DNA of 64,000 nucleotides from JAIBJN01 sp963802795 (GTDB lineage Bacteria > Actinomycetota > Thermoleophilia > Gaiellales > Gaiellaceae). A program made the translations under genes and the position numbers. Every line of letters starts with the position of its first letter. The first letter of the stretch is position 1. The notes below the pieces were generated by a model. The model searched no databases. It was not told where the DNA came from and was given only the letters and a program-made list of their open reading frames with translations. Below are positions 32,110 to 41,122 of the stretch, in pieces. The DNA lies in the NCBI GenBank assembly GCA_963802795.1, contig CAWDJV010000004.1, positions 62,001-126,000 on the forward strand. The letters are read 5' to 3'.

Positions 32110-33596
32110 ACGGACACCTCCTCGCGAATTCTCTCGCCGACGGCGGACAGCTCGAGCTCGGCTCCCGCCACGTCCTCCAGAAGCGCGGCCGCGGTCTGCC
32201 GCTGCCCCTCGTTCCAGAGCTCGCGGAGCAGGGAGCCTGCTTCTCGCCGCGTGAACCACGCGTTCCCGAACACCTCCCTCAGGTGGGAGCGCAGCTGCGC
32301 GTGGAACGCCCAGGCGCGCAGGTAGCAGGAGGAGTAGAAGCCGGTGTCGACGTCCGCGAGGAAGTCGGCCGCCGCGGGCTCGATCTTCGTGGCCTCGCGC
32401 AGCCACTCGACGTAGCGCCCGCGCATGGCCTCGGGCTCTGCGTCTCCCTGGAGCTCGAGCTCGTAGAGAAGCTTCCCCGCGTACCGGCGCACGAGGTACA
32501 GGAGCCCCGCGGCCGCCTCGGCCACGAAGTCCTGGGGCCCCGCGAAATCGAGTCGCCGCGAGAGCCAGGCGGGGTCGTTGACGAGATGCTCGAAGAGCAT
32601 CGCCCAGCCTTCGGTGACCGAGTTGTCACCGAGGCGCTTGAACTCGACCGGGAGGGCGGGGGAGACGTGGGCGTAGTGCTCGGTGTGCCCGGCCTCGTGG
32701 AAGAAGGCGTGCCAGTCGTCCGGGCCGCCGATCGGCTTGATGACGAGCATGACGCGACCGGGAACCTCGATCGGCGCGCAGAAGGCGCGGGGGCTCTTGC
32801 GCGGCCTGGCCTCGAGGTCCAGGTGGACGTTCTGCTGCGCGGCGAGGTCGATTCCCAGCCCCTCCAGCGTCCACTCGAGCGCCGGGACCATGCGGTCGGC
32901 CGGGAACCCGGCGTCCCACTCGGTGGCCCTGAAGACCCGCTGCACGTCCGAGCGCCAGGCCTCTTCCAGCGGCACGCCCACCCGTCGCCGGAGAAGAGAG
33001 CCGAACGCCTCGGCGTAGAGGTCCTCCGTCTCGGCGAGAAAGGCGCGGCACTGCGCCTCGAGATCCCCGAGCGGGAACCCGAAGCGCTCGTACAGCTGGA
33101 GGTACGTCGAGGCGCCCAGCGCGCGGGCGCCCTCGCGCCGCTTCGCGTCCAGTGAGAGGTAGGGCGGGATCAGATGCTCCTCCGCGAGCTCCACGCGGGC
33201 GGCGTCGAGCCGCCGGCGCCGGTCGCGATCGGGCTCGTTCGCGATCGCAGGCCGAAGGTTCCTGTAGGGGATCTCCTCGCCGTCCACCGTGGCCGCCAGC
33301 GACGACTCGAGCCCGGCGATCTCCTCGGCCTCGGTCTTCGTGACGTCGCCGAGGTAGCCCTCGCACGCGAAGCGCCAGAGCTCGCCCTCGCCGTACCCGC
33401 CCGACTCGGCTGCAGCGGCCAGCCGCTCGGCGGCCTCGACGGTCGTCAGGTCGGAGAAGCGCTCGTAGATCGGCTCGAGCTCGAACTCCTCCTTCAAGCC
33501 CGCGTAGTGGAGGTAGTACTCCTCGTCGAGAGCGGCGATGAACCTGTCGGCTTCGCCCCGGTACGCGTCGAGGCTGCTCGCGGAAGCCGTCGCCAT
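32106..33596 (-). CDS. M3-like (gluzincin) metallopeptidase
   Basis: 496 residues from ATG 33596; an apparent longer frame only reads antisense to YjbQ. Largely helical, with the zinc site H300-E301-A-G-H304 in WHAFFHEAGHTEHYAHVS and a likely third ligand in VTEGWAMLFEHL, the oligopeptidase-like arrangement. C-terminal YSSCYLRAWAFHAQLRSHLR also fits M3/M2-like folds. Probably a cytoplasmic oligopeptidase. First gene of a minus-strand run with the cDPGS-like GTPase (4-base overlap), divergent from yjbQ. Confidence 0.8.
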   Translation of the reverse strand: MATASASSLDAYRGEADRFIAALDEEYYLHYAGLKEEFELEPIYERFSDLTTVEAAERLAAAAESGGYGEGELWRFACEGYLGDVTKTEAEEIAGLESSLAATVDGEEIPYRNLRPAIANEPDRDRRRRLDAARVELAEEHLIPPYLSLDAKRREGARALGASTYLQLYERFGFPLGDLEAQCRAFLAETEDLYAEAFGSLLRRRVGVPLEEAWRSDVQRVFRATEWDAGFPADRMVPALEWTLEGLGIDLAAQQNVHLDLEARPRKSPRAFCAPIEVPGRVMLVIKPIGGPDDWHAFFHEAGHTEHYAHVSPALPVEFKRLGDNSVTEGWAMLFEHLVNDPAWLSRRLDFAGPQDFVAEAAAGLLYLVRRYAGKLLYELELQGDAEPEAMRGRYVEWLREATKIEPAAADFLADVDTGFYSSCYLRAWAFHAQLRSHLREVFGNAWFTRREAGSLLRELWNEGQRQTAAALLEDVAGAELELSAVGERIREEVSV

Positions 33597-33618
33597 GGGT
33601 CGCGTAGGATACCCGCCC

Positions 33619-34017
33619 GTGCAGGAGATCCAGCTCTCGACCGAGCGGAAGACGCAGCTCCTGGACATCACGGCCTTGGTGCGCGAGGCCCTCGGCTCCG
33701 ATGCGGAAGGCAGCGCGGCGCTCGTCTTCGTCCCCCATACGACGGCGGGCGTGACGATCAACGAGAAGATCGACCCCGACCTGCTCGACGACTTCGAGAT
33801 GGCGCTCGCCGAGATCGTCGACGACCGCTGGTCGTGGAAGCACGTCGATGCCGACGGCCCGAACGCGCCCTCTCACCTGCGGGCGTCACTCCTCGGGCCG
33901 CAGGTCCTCGTCCCGCTCCGGGACGGCGAGCTGGCGCTCGGGACCTACCAGGGGATCTTCTTCTGCGAGCTCGACGGCCCGCGCTCGCGGAAGGTCTACG
34001 TCTCGACCCTGATCTAG
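33619..34017 (+). CDS. YjbQ family protein (UPF0047)
   Basis: 132 residues from GTG 33619 (V/M-Q-E-I-Q-L-S-T), which fits the family N-terminus; ATG 33595 is in frame but would overlap the divergent peptidase start. Family motifs: VFVPHTTAGVTINEKIDPDL, HVDADGPNAPSHLRASLLGP (metal/phosphate site), GTYQGIFFCELDGPRSRKV. Members have been linked to secondary thiamine-phosphate synthase activity, perhaps as a side reaction. TAGGAT just upstream could be a -10 for a leaderless mRNA. Confidence 0.88.
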   Translation: MQEIQLSTERKTQLLDITALVREALGSDAEGSAALVFVPHTTAGVTINEKIDPDLLDDFEMALAEIVDDRWSWKHVDADGPNAPSHLRASLLGPQVLVPLRDGELALGTYQGIFFCELDGPRSRKVYVSTLI

Positions 34018-34093
34018 GCGACTCCCGGGGCCTCGCCAGCCGCCACGATCGGGGTCTCTCGGCATCGTCGGCGCCTCGCCGCCGGCGATGAAA

Positions 34094-35437
34094 CTAGCTC
34101 GGAGTCGCCAGGTGCTGGTCTTCGAGCGCCTCCCGGGCCGTCTTCGCCCACGTGCGCCGGCGGAGGAGCATCCGGAGCGTAGCCCGAAACAGAGCCGGCC
34201 AGATCAGCCACGTGTACGCCGCATAGAGCGGGACGATCGCGAGGTTCTTGACGATTCCCAACAGCCCGGTTCGCGCACCGCGCGCGATGCATCCGAGCAC
34301 GATGCCGCCGTAGCCGAGCAGAAAGAAGAACAGGAGCTGCAACCATCCGTCGTCGCCCCAGTAGTCGGCTACGTCGAAGATCGCCAGGAAGATGCTGACG
34401 ATGAAGGCGACACCGACGAGGGCGAGCACGACCGGCTGCAGTAGGTAGCAGACCAGGTCCAGCCTCGCGGGAAAGGACTTGTCCGCCCGCCAGACGGCGC
34501 CGAGCTGGGACATCGCCTGGAGGTTTCCCTGAGCCCATCGGGTCCGCTGGCGGAGCAGCCGCCGCAGTCCTGGCAATCCCTGCTGCTCGACCGTCGTACG
34601 ATGTTCGGCTACCCCGTTCCAGCCTGCCTCGATCAGGCGCAGGCCGAGGTCCTGATCCTCGGTGAGGCGGTCGCGCCACGGACCGCCCGAGTCCGCGTCT
34701 GCGATTTCGTCCAGCGCCGGTAGCCGATGAAACTGGCCGTTGCCACCCATCCCTGCCGTGCCGGGGACGGTCCGGGCCGCCCCGTACAACAGGCCGTAGA
34801 TCGCGAACTCGACGTCCTGAAACCAGGTCAGGAACCGTGAACGGTTGTAGATCCGGACGAGCACCTGCAGACCACCCGTCTCTGGGTCGGCGAACCTCGC
34901 CGCCACGTAGGCCGGGGCCTCGGGATCGAGCCGCCCGTCTGCGTCGACCACGACCACGAGAACACGGTCTCGCGGCCAGCCGGCCCAGCGCGGCGATTCG
35001 AGCACACGGTCGATGTGACGCCAAGCGTCGTTCAGGGCCGCCGCCTTCCCCAGCCGAGCGTCCGGCAAGACACGCCGGAGGACCTCGACCTGCGGATCCT
35101 CGATCCCGGCGAGCACGTCCGCCGTTCCGTCCGTCGAGCCGTCGTCGATGACGATGACCGCCTTGTTCGCCGCCTTGACCGCGAGCAAACGCTTGACGCT
35201 GTCGGCGATCGTCAGCTCCTCGTCGAGCGCCGGCACGAGGAAGATCCACAAGAACCTGTCGACTGCCTCCGGGTCGGGCTCGGGTGCACGGTCGAGTGCA
35301 CGGCGGGAGACAGCAAAGAGGATCACAGTCCAGACCTGTGTGGCGATGATGAGCACGAACACGGCGTAGAAGAGCGCAGCGGCCCACGTGGGCAGGTTTT
35401 CGAACGGCCAAGCCAGCGCGATCACCGGCCCACCCAC
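34094..35437 (-). CDS. Processive family 2 glycosyltransferase (membrane)
   Basis: 447 residues. N-terminal span (AALFYAVFVLIIATQVWTVI), catalytic domain with FLVPALDEELTIADSVKRLL, VIVIDDGSTDGTADVLAG, VVVVDADGRLDPEAPAYV (D-x-D), RLTEDQDLGLRLIEAGW (catalytic Asp) and RQRTRWAQGNLQAM (Q-x-x-R-W), then several C-terminal spans. The Q-x-x-R-W signature marks processive enzymes of cellulose/hyaluronan/poly-GlcNAc type. Its start overlaps the end of the 2-epimerase gene by 16 bases, so a polysaccharide containing GlcNAc/ManNAc-type sugars is likely. Confidence 0.9.
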   Translation of the reverse strand: MGGPVIALAWPFENLPTWAAALFYAVFVLIIATQVWTVILFAVSRRALDRAPEPDPEAVDRFLWIFLVPALDEELTIADSVKRLLAVKAANKAVIVIDDGSTDGTADVLAGIEDPQVEVLRRVLPDARLGKAAALNDAWRHIDRVLESPRWAGWPRDRVLVVVVDADGRLDPEAPAYVAARFADPETGGLQVLVRIYNRSRFLTWFQDVEFAIYGLLYGAARTVPGTAGMGGNGQFHRLPALDEIADADSGGPWRDRLTEDQDLGLRLIEAGWNGVAEHRTTVEQQGLPGLRRLLRQRTRWAQGNLQAMSQLGAVWRADKSFPARLDLVCYLLQPVVLALVGVAFIVSIFLAIFDVADYWGDDGWLQLLFFFLLGYGGIVLGCIARGARTGLLGIVKNLAIVPLYAAYTWLIWPALFRATLRMLLRRRTWAKTAREALEDQHLATPS

Positions 35438-36747
35438 CTGTCTAGCTCCTCCGTGCGGTCCGGCTGTTGGCCCGCGTCCGCCGTTAGTGGCGGAAGAGGG
35501 CCTTCAAACCCGGCGGCACGGAGCACGGTCAGCCGTGAGAAGCCCGCGCCGAACCGAGCGGGGGCAGGCGCTATGCCGGCAAGGTGCTCGAGTGCCGCAA
35601 CGATCCTGTCCGCGGCCCGTCCGTCTCCGTACGGGTTCGAGGCCGGGTCGAACGCATGCAAGAGGGGGTCGTCGAGGATCCGCTCGGACGTCTCGACTAT
35701 CCGCTCGACATCCGTCCCCACGAGCGTCAACGTCCCCACGTCGACGCCCTCGCCGCGCTCGGTGCTGTCCCGAGCTACAAGGACGGGCACGCCGAGGGCC
35801 GGCGCCTCCTCCTGGATTCCGCCCGAGTCCGTGACGACCAGGCGCGCGCGGGAAAGCAGCCGTGCGAACTGCGCGTAGGCCTGCGGCTCCGTTCGTATGA
35901 CATTCGAGTAGTCGGCCAGAGGCTCACCGAGCTGCTCGCGCACGAGCGGATTAGGATGGAGCGGTACGACGAAGTGCGTGTCCGGGCGAGCCGTCGCCAG
36001 ACGGCCGATTGCCTCGGCGATACGTGCTAGACCCCCGTTCCAGTTCTCCCGTCGGTGAGCCGTAACGACAACGAGCGGGTCTCCCGACTCGACGGCGGCC
36101 GCGACCGCGGGATCGTCGAGTGTCACCTCGAGCGCGGCGGCGAAGCGGAGCGCATCGATCCCAGTGTTGCCGGTCACGAACACCTGCTCGTACGGAATGC
36201 CCTCTCTGACGAGGCTCTGCTTGTTCGACGACGTGGGCGCTAAATGGAACGAGGCGATCCTCGAGATCAGCTGGCGATTCAGCTCCTCTGGGAACGGCGT
36301 CAGCGTCGACCACGTACGGAGCCCGGCCTCGATGTGTATGACCGGGATGCGCAGGTTGAAGCAGGCAAGTGCGGCCGCGAGCGCAGACGACGTATCGCCG
36401 TGAACGATCGCTCCGGCCGGAAACCCAGCATGGACCTGAACTCTCGTCGCTCCCGAAGCGCCGGTCGCCCCGAAGCGCTCCCGGCAGAACGCGTCAAGAC
36501 GGTCAATCGCCGTTGAGACGAGGTCATTCAGCGTCAGGCCTGGGTGGCCGACCCCGAGATCCATGTCGGACTCGATGCCGGCAAGCTCGAGGATCGGAGA
36601 TACGAGGTCGGGGTGCTGCCCCGTCGTGACCACAACCGGCGTAAACCAAGTGCTGCGGCGCAGCGCATGGACGAGCGGGAACATCTTGATCGCCTCCGGC
36701 CGCGTACCGATCAACACGAGCAAATAACTCACGCGCTCGTCGTGCAT
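35422..36747 (-). CDS. wecB: UDP-N-acetylglucosamine 2-epimerase (non-hydrolysing)
   Basis: 441 residues, somewhat longer than the usual 370-390 owing to a C-terminal extension. Motifs: LIGTRPEAIKMFPLVHALRR, VVTTGQHPDLVSPILELAGI, IVHGDTSSALAAALACFNLR, VIHIEAGLRTWSTLTPFPEE, NRQLISRIASFHLAPTS, VFVTGNTGIDALRF, VVTAHRRENWNGGLARIAEA and VVTDSGGIQEEAPALGVPVL. Interconverts UDP-GlcNAc and UDP-ManNAc in the cytoplasm for surface polysaccharides. Operon with the downstream GT2. Confidence 0.93.
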   Translation of the reverse strand: MHDERVSYLLVLIGTRPEAIKMFPLVHALRRSTWFTPVVVTTGQHPDLVSPILELAGIESDMDLGVGHPGLTLNDLVSTAIDRLDAFCRERFGATGASGATRVQVHAGFPAGAIVHGDTSSALAAALACFNLRIPVIHIEAGLRTWSTLTPFPEELNRQLISRIASFHLAPTSSNKQSLVREGIPYEQVFVTGNTGIDALRFAAALEVTLDDPAVAAAVESGDPLVVVTAHRRENWNGGLARIAEAIGRLATARPDTHFVVPLHPNPLVREQLGEPLADYSNVIRTEPQAYAQFARLLSRARLVVTDSGGIQEEAPALGVPVLVARDSTERGEGVDVGTLTLVGTDVERIVETSERILDDPLLHAFDPASNPYGDGRAADRIVAALEHLAGIAPAPARFGAGFSRLTVLRAAGFEGPLPPLTADAGQQPDRTEELDRWVGR

Positions 36748-37084
36748 GCAGATTCACCACCCTCGGTAGGCGCCGGTACCATACTGGCCCGCGCCGCGTC
36801 CCGACTGATGCTAGTAAGAACGCGGCTGGCGTCGCGCTCTGTACGAGGCGCCCGCCGAATCGATGGGTTCCAGTCACCCCTAGGTCACCGCACGGGCGTG
36901 TTGCGAGGCCGCGTTCCGACGCGTCGCTGGTAAGCCCGCCGGGCCGCCACGAATCCCAGCGTTCACTCGCCGGCGGGCCTGCCGGCAGCCGCCGGACTCC
37001 ATTCGCTGCCGTGCTCCGGGCGCCGGGCCTTAGCTCCCTGGCGTCGACTGGGCTCGTGCCTCTTCGGTCGAACCTATGCCCTAA
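36748..37084. other. Divergent intergenic region, no gene seen
   Basis: 337 bases between the start of wecB (minus) and the HEAT-repeat gene (plus). Overlapping frames on both strands have no coding character. It must hold the promoters of both polysaccharide transcription units, but I see no convincing -35/-10 pair or long inverted repeat. Confidence 0.4.
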
Positions 37085-38186
37085 ATGGTGGTTTCTTCCT
37101 TCCCTAACGGGTCTCGCCGCTGGTGGGCTCATCCTCATCCTGTTCGTGCTTGGCGACGGTGTCCCTCGCCCTCCTCTGTGCTCGTCGTCCGCCGGCTTCA
37201 GTGGCTGCGCGCCCAGCACCGGCGAGAGATCGTGCGTGCACGCATCGAGCCGATCGTCTCGAGCCTCCTCGCCCCCGAGTACCCACTCCGGGTCGAGATG
37301 GAGCTCCGCCCGATCATTGCCAGCCTGGACGAGGAGGAACGGGCGATCGCCGGGGCGCTTCTCCTCGAACTGGCGCAAGGAGCCTCGCCGACTGAGCGCG
37401 AACAACTGCGACAGCTCCTCGACGAGACCGGGGCGATCGAGCTCGCCGAGCTAGGTACCCGGCGGCGGTCGCCGTGGCGGCGCGCGCTCGCTTGTCAGGT
37501 CCTCGGCAGGATCGGCGCCGAACGGTCAGTGCCGGTGCTGCTCGAGCGGCTCGACGACGGGCGCCCGGAAGTGCGCATTGCCGCCGTGCGCGCCCTCGGC
37601 GACGTAGGCTCGCCTGCAGGCCGCTCCCGCGCTCACGTCTGCCTTCCTCGAGATCCGGTGCGCTCCGCCCGGCATTCTTTACGACGCGCTTCGCAAGCTC
37701 GGCCCTGATGGTGGGGCGGCGTTCATGCACGGCGTGCGCGACCACGCCGCCGTGGTCCGGTTGATCTCGTGCTTCGGCCTCGCCGCCACCGCCGAATCCG
37801 TAGGCCCGGACACGGTCAGGGGCGTGCTCGGGGAGACGCTGCTCGGAGACGCCGAGCCGCGGGTCCGAACGGCGGCCGCCGCCGCGCTGGGCCAGGTGGG
37901 GGGCACGGCGGCCCCGGCCTCGTTGGTTGCAGCCACAGACGATTCCGATGTCCGCGTCCGCCGGTCTGCCGTGAAGGCGCTCGGCATGTTCGACGATCCC
38001 GCGGCCGTAGGCGCTCTGGCCGCCAGAGCCGATGACCCCGACCGCGAGACGGCTCTGCGCGCCGCCGAGTCGCTGCTCGCACTGGAGGAACGTCCCGCCG
38101 CCGGTTCGGCCGCGCGCGCCAGGGTCGAGACCTCCGATTCCTGGTCGATCGACTACGCCCAGGCAGTGGCGGGGGTGGCAGCGTGA
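37085..38186 (+). pseudogene. HEAT-repeat membrane protein, multiple frameshifts
   Basis: An N-terminal membrane span is scattered over three frames (LTGLAAGGLILILFVLG near 37105-37160, LATVSLALLCARR near 37150-37190, then RRLQWLRAQHRREIVRARIE). The central frame has HEAT-like helices (RALACQVLGRIGAERSVPVL, LDDGRPEVRIAAVRALGDVG); after a shift near 37620 come TLLGDAEPRVRTAAAAALGQ and DDSDVRVRRSAVKALGMFDD. The stop overlaps the GT2 start (GTGA). Such proteins scaffold others; in this context probably the polysaccharide machinery. At least four shifts, so the sequence is suspect. Confidence 0.6.
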
Positions 38187-39617
38187 CCGAGGTCCTCGAG
38201 GCCATCACGGTGGGCATCCTCGTGTTCTTTCTTGTGTACTACTTCAGCACGCTCGTCCTGCTCGCGCTCTCGTTGCGGGAGATCTCGTGGTACGCGCGCG
38301 GCCAGCAACCCGGGCGCACGAGGCCGGAGGAACTGGCGCACAGGCCGAGCCTGAGCCTGGTCGTCCCCGCGTACAACGAGGAGAGGCTCAGTCGTCCAGA
38401 CCGTGTCGGCCTTCCTGGATCTCGACTACGCGCCCCTGGAAGTCATCGTCGTGGACGACGGCTCGACGGACGAGACCTTCGCTCGCCTCGACTCCGCCTT
38501 CGACCTTGTGCCGCTCCCCGCCGGAGGCAACCTCCCGCTCGAGACGGAACGGATTCGCAGCCTTCACATCTCTCAAAAGGCGCCCGCGCTCCGGGTCATC
38601 CGCAAGGAGAACGGGGGGCGCGCCGACGCAATCAACGCCGGCGCCGCGGTGGCTCGGGGCGAGCTCGTCGCGTTCACCGACGCCGACACCCTGCTCGAGC
38701 CGGACTCGATGCAGAGGGCGGTGCGTCCGTTCGAGGTTCGTCCCGACGACTGCGTGGCGGTCGGCGGAGCGATCCGCATCGCGAACGGCTCCCGCATCGT
38801 CGACGGCCGGGTCGAAGTGCCGCGCGTGTCCAAGCGCGGATTGGCCGCGACCCAGGTGATCGAGTACCTGCGGGGCTTCCTGGGGACGCGCATTGCGTGG
38901 TCGGAGATGAACGGACTCCTGATCCTGAGCGGCGCCTTCGGCGTCTTCCGGCGCGAGTTGCTCGTGGCGCTGGGCGGGTTTTCCCGCGCCTCGCTGGGCG
39001 AGGACATGGAGATGACCCTGCGCCTCCACCACGCCCTCCGGCCGAGCTGGAAGAACGCGCGGGTCGAGTTCGCCCCCGACGCGGTCTGCTGGACCGAAGC
39101 CCCGACGACAGTGCAGGGACTCCGCTCGCAGCGCATGCGCTGGCACGTCGGCCTGCTGGACAACATCCGCCTGCACATCGGCATGTTCGGGCGGCCGCGC
39201 TTCGGCGCCGCCGGCACGCTCGCGTTCCCTTACGTCGTTTTCTTCGAGGCGCTGGCGCCGCTCGTCGAGTTCCTCGGGTACGCGATCGTGATCACCCTGA
39301 TCGTCCTGGACGCGGCTTCGTGGTACTACCTCGTCGTCTTCTTCCTGTTCGCTGTGGTCGTCGGCCAGGTGCTGAACGTGACCGCGCTCCTCATCGAGGA
39401 GGTCGGCTTCCGCCGCTACAGCGGCAGAGACCTGCTCCGCTTGGGCGCCTGGGGGCTCGTTGAGGCGCTTTGGTTCAGGCCGGCCGTCACCTGGTGGCGG
39501 ACGCGCGCAACGGTCGCGGCGCTCTTCGGCCGGCGACCGGGCTGGGGCACCATCCCGCGCGGCGAGGGAATTCTGGAGGAGGCGCCCGTAGAGGCCGTCG
39601 CTCCGCTCACCCGTTGA
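38183..39617 (+). pseudogene. Family 2 glycosyltransferase with C-terminal spans, one frameshift
   Basis: GTG 38183 opens an N-terminal span (AITVGILVFFLVYYFSTLVL) and LSLVVPAYNEE; after a shift near 38390 the other frame continues VSAFLDLDYAPLEVIVVDDG, KENGGRADAINAGAAVARGE, FTDADTLLEPDSMQRAVRPF (D-x-D), ASLGEDMEMTLRLHHALR (catalytic E-D) and RSQRMRWHVGLL (Q-x-x-R-W), then four or so spans. A processive or lipid-linked GT2. Coupled to the HEAT-repeat gene. With the shift repaired the protein is about 478 residues and complete. Confidence 0.78.
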
Positions 39618-39641
39618 TTCTCCGATACGGTTGAGCGCGGC

Positions 39642-41018
39642 ATGGCCGCGCCCGTGACGAAGGACCAGGAGCTGGAGCTCCGGATCGACTCGCTCGCCTA
39701 CGGCGGAAACGGCGTTGCCCGCCTGAACGGGTTCGTCGTCTTCGTGCGGCGCGCGCTTCCCGGCGACGTCGTCCGGGCGCGCATCACCAAGGTGAAGCGG
39801 AATCACGCGGAGGCGGTCTCGCTGGAGGTCGTCGAGCCCGGCGCGCCCCGCGTGGAGGCGCCGTGCGTGCACTACCCCGCCTGCGGCGGCTGCCGCTTCC
39901 AGGACCTCGCCTACGAGGCGCAGCTCGCGGCGAAGGAGCGCCAGGTGGCGGACGCTCTCGCGCGTATCGGCGGACTGGTGGAGGTGCCGCTCGAGCCGGC
40001 CGTCCCGGCGGAGTCGGTGTTCCATTACCGGAACAAGCTCGAGTACTCGTTCACGACCCTCGAGGACGGCACGGTCGGCCTGGGCTTCCATCGCGCCGGG
40101 CGCTGGGACGAGGTGCTCGACGTCGAGCGCTGCTGGCTCACGACCGACCTCGGCAACAGCATCCGGGAGGCGGTGAAGGCCTGGGCGCGCGCCGAGGGCC
40201 TGCCCGCCTACGACCAGGAGCGGCAGGAGGGCTACCTGCGCCACCTCGTCGTCCGCGAGGGGCGGAACACGGGCCAGGCGCTCGCGGTCCTCGTCACCGC
40301 GCCCGGCGACCTCGCCGGCGCCGAAGGCCTCGTCGAGGCGCTGCGCGCCTTCCCGGAGGTGCGCTCCGTCCACTGGGCCGTCAACGACACCCCCGCCGAG
40401 GTGACGAACCTCCCCACCGACCTGCTCTGGGGGGAGGAGGCGATCGAGGAGGAGATCCTCGGCCTCCGCTTCCGGCTGCGCCCGAACGCCTTCCTGCAGA
40501 CGAACACGGCCATGTGCGAGGTGCTCTACCGCCTTGCCGCCGAGTACGCGGGGCTGACCGGGAACGAGACCGTCTACGACCTCTACAGCGGCACCGGGAC
40601 GATCGGGCTCACGCTGGCGCGCGAGGCGCTGACGGTGTGGGGGATCGAGTCTTCGGAGGAGTCCGTCGCCTGCGCGGTCGAGAACGCGGAGCTCAACGGC
40701 CTCCCCAACGCTGCCTTCTTCGCGGGCGAGGTGGGCTCCGACCTCGAGGAGCTCCGCGAGCGGGCCGGCCCGCCCGACGTCGTCGTCGTCGACCCGCCGC
40801 GCGCCGGCCTGGCGGGCAAGGCGCTCCGCCGGGTGGCGCGGCTGGAGGCGCCGCGTCTCGTCTACGTCTCCTGCAACCCGACCACGCTGGCCGGGAACGC
40901 CAAGGAGCTCGTCAAGGACTTCGGCTACCGGCTGGAGCGTGCTCGCCCGCTCGACATGTTCCCGCACACGCCCCACGTCGAGACGGTCGCCCTCTTCACG
41001 CGCGAGCCCCCCGAGTAA
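39642..41018 (+). CDS. rlmD: 23S rRNA (uracil-5-)-methyltransferase, RlmD/RumA type
   Basis: 458 residues. N-terminal TRAM domain (about 7-63, LELRIDSLAYGGNGVARLNG), [4Fe-4S] cysteines C75, C81, C84 (APCVHYPACGGC) and C164 (VERCW), SAM motif VYDLYSGTGTIGLTLA, and catalytic Cys in YVSCNPTTLAGN with VVVDPPRAGLAGKAL. Methylates a uridine in 23S rRNA (m5U1939 in E. coli RlmD); which uridine this one targets is not decidable here. Not in an obvious operon. Confidence 0.9.
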   Translation: MAAPVTKDQELELRIDSLAYGGNGVARLNGFVVFVRRALPGDVVRARITKVKRNHAEAVSLEVVEPGAPRVEAPCVHYPACGGCRFQDLAYEAQLAAKERQVADALARIGGLVEVPLEPAVPAESVFHYRNKLEYSFTTLEDGTVGLGFHRAGRWDEVLDVERCWLTTDLGNSIREAVKAWARAEGLPAYDQERQEGYLRHLVVREGRNTGQALAVLVTAPGDLAGAEGLVEALRAFPEVRSVHWAVNDTPAEVTNLPTDLLWGEEAIEEEILGLRFRLRPNAFLQTNTAMCEVLYRLAAEYAGLTGNETVYDLYSGTGTIGLTLAREALTVWGIESSEESVACAVENAELNGLPNAAFFAGEVGSDLEELRERAGPPDVVVVDPPRAGLAGKALRRVARLEAPRLVYVSCNPTTLAGNAKELVKDFGYRLERARPLDMFPHTPHVETVALFTREPPE

Positions 41019-41029
41019 CAGGCTGTCAC
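41015..41029. promoter_or_regulatory. 15-bp palindrome GTAACAG-CTGTCAC
   Basis: GTAACAGGCTGTCAC, overlapping the stop codon of the rRNA methyltransferase gene. Nearly the same motif, GTAACAGACTGTTAC, occurs at 45956-45970 just after another gene. Function unknown; could be an operator half-set or a weak hairpin. Confidence 0.3.
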
Positions 41030-41104
41030 CTAGAGCTCCCAACGCAATGAGGCGATGCCGCCTGGTCACGCTGGGCGGCCCGAGGCGGCGTCCTCAGTCG
41101 CGCC

Positions 41105-41122
41105 CATACCTCTACAGGTATG
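41105..41122. terminator. Small hairpin at the end of the phosphoesterase gene
   Basis: CATACCT (41105-41111), loop CTAC, AGGTATG (41116-41122). The loop contains the stop codon of the minus-strand phosphoesterase gene. AT-richer than its surroundings; possible terminator, no T tract. Confidence 0.35.

Noticed and set aside
32106..33761. A longer start (33761) for the M3-like peptidase
   Set aside because: The extra 55 residues are antisense to YjbQ and the ATG at 33596 gives a sensible N-terminus.
38388..41069. An 893-aa minus-strand ORF opposite GT2 and the rRNA methyltransferase
   Set aside because: Antisense shadow: its repetitive Arg/Glu/Leu/Val composition follows codon bias of the genes on the plus strand.
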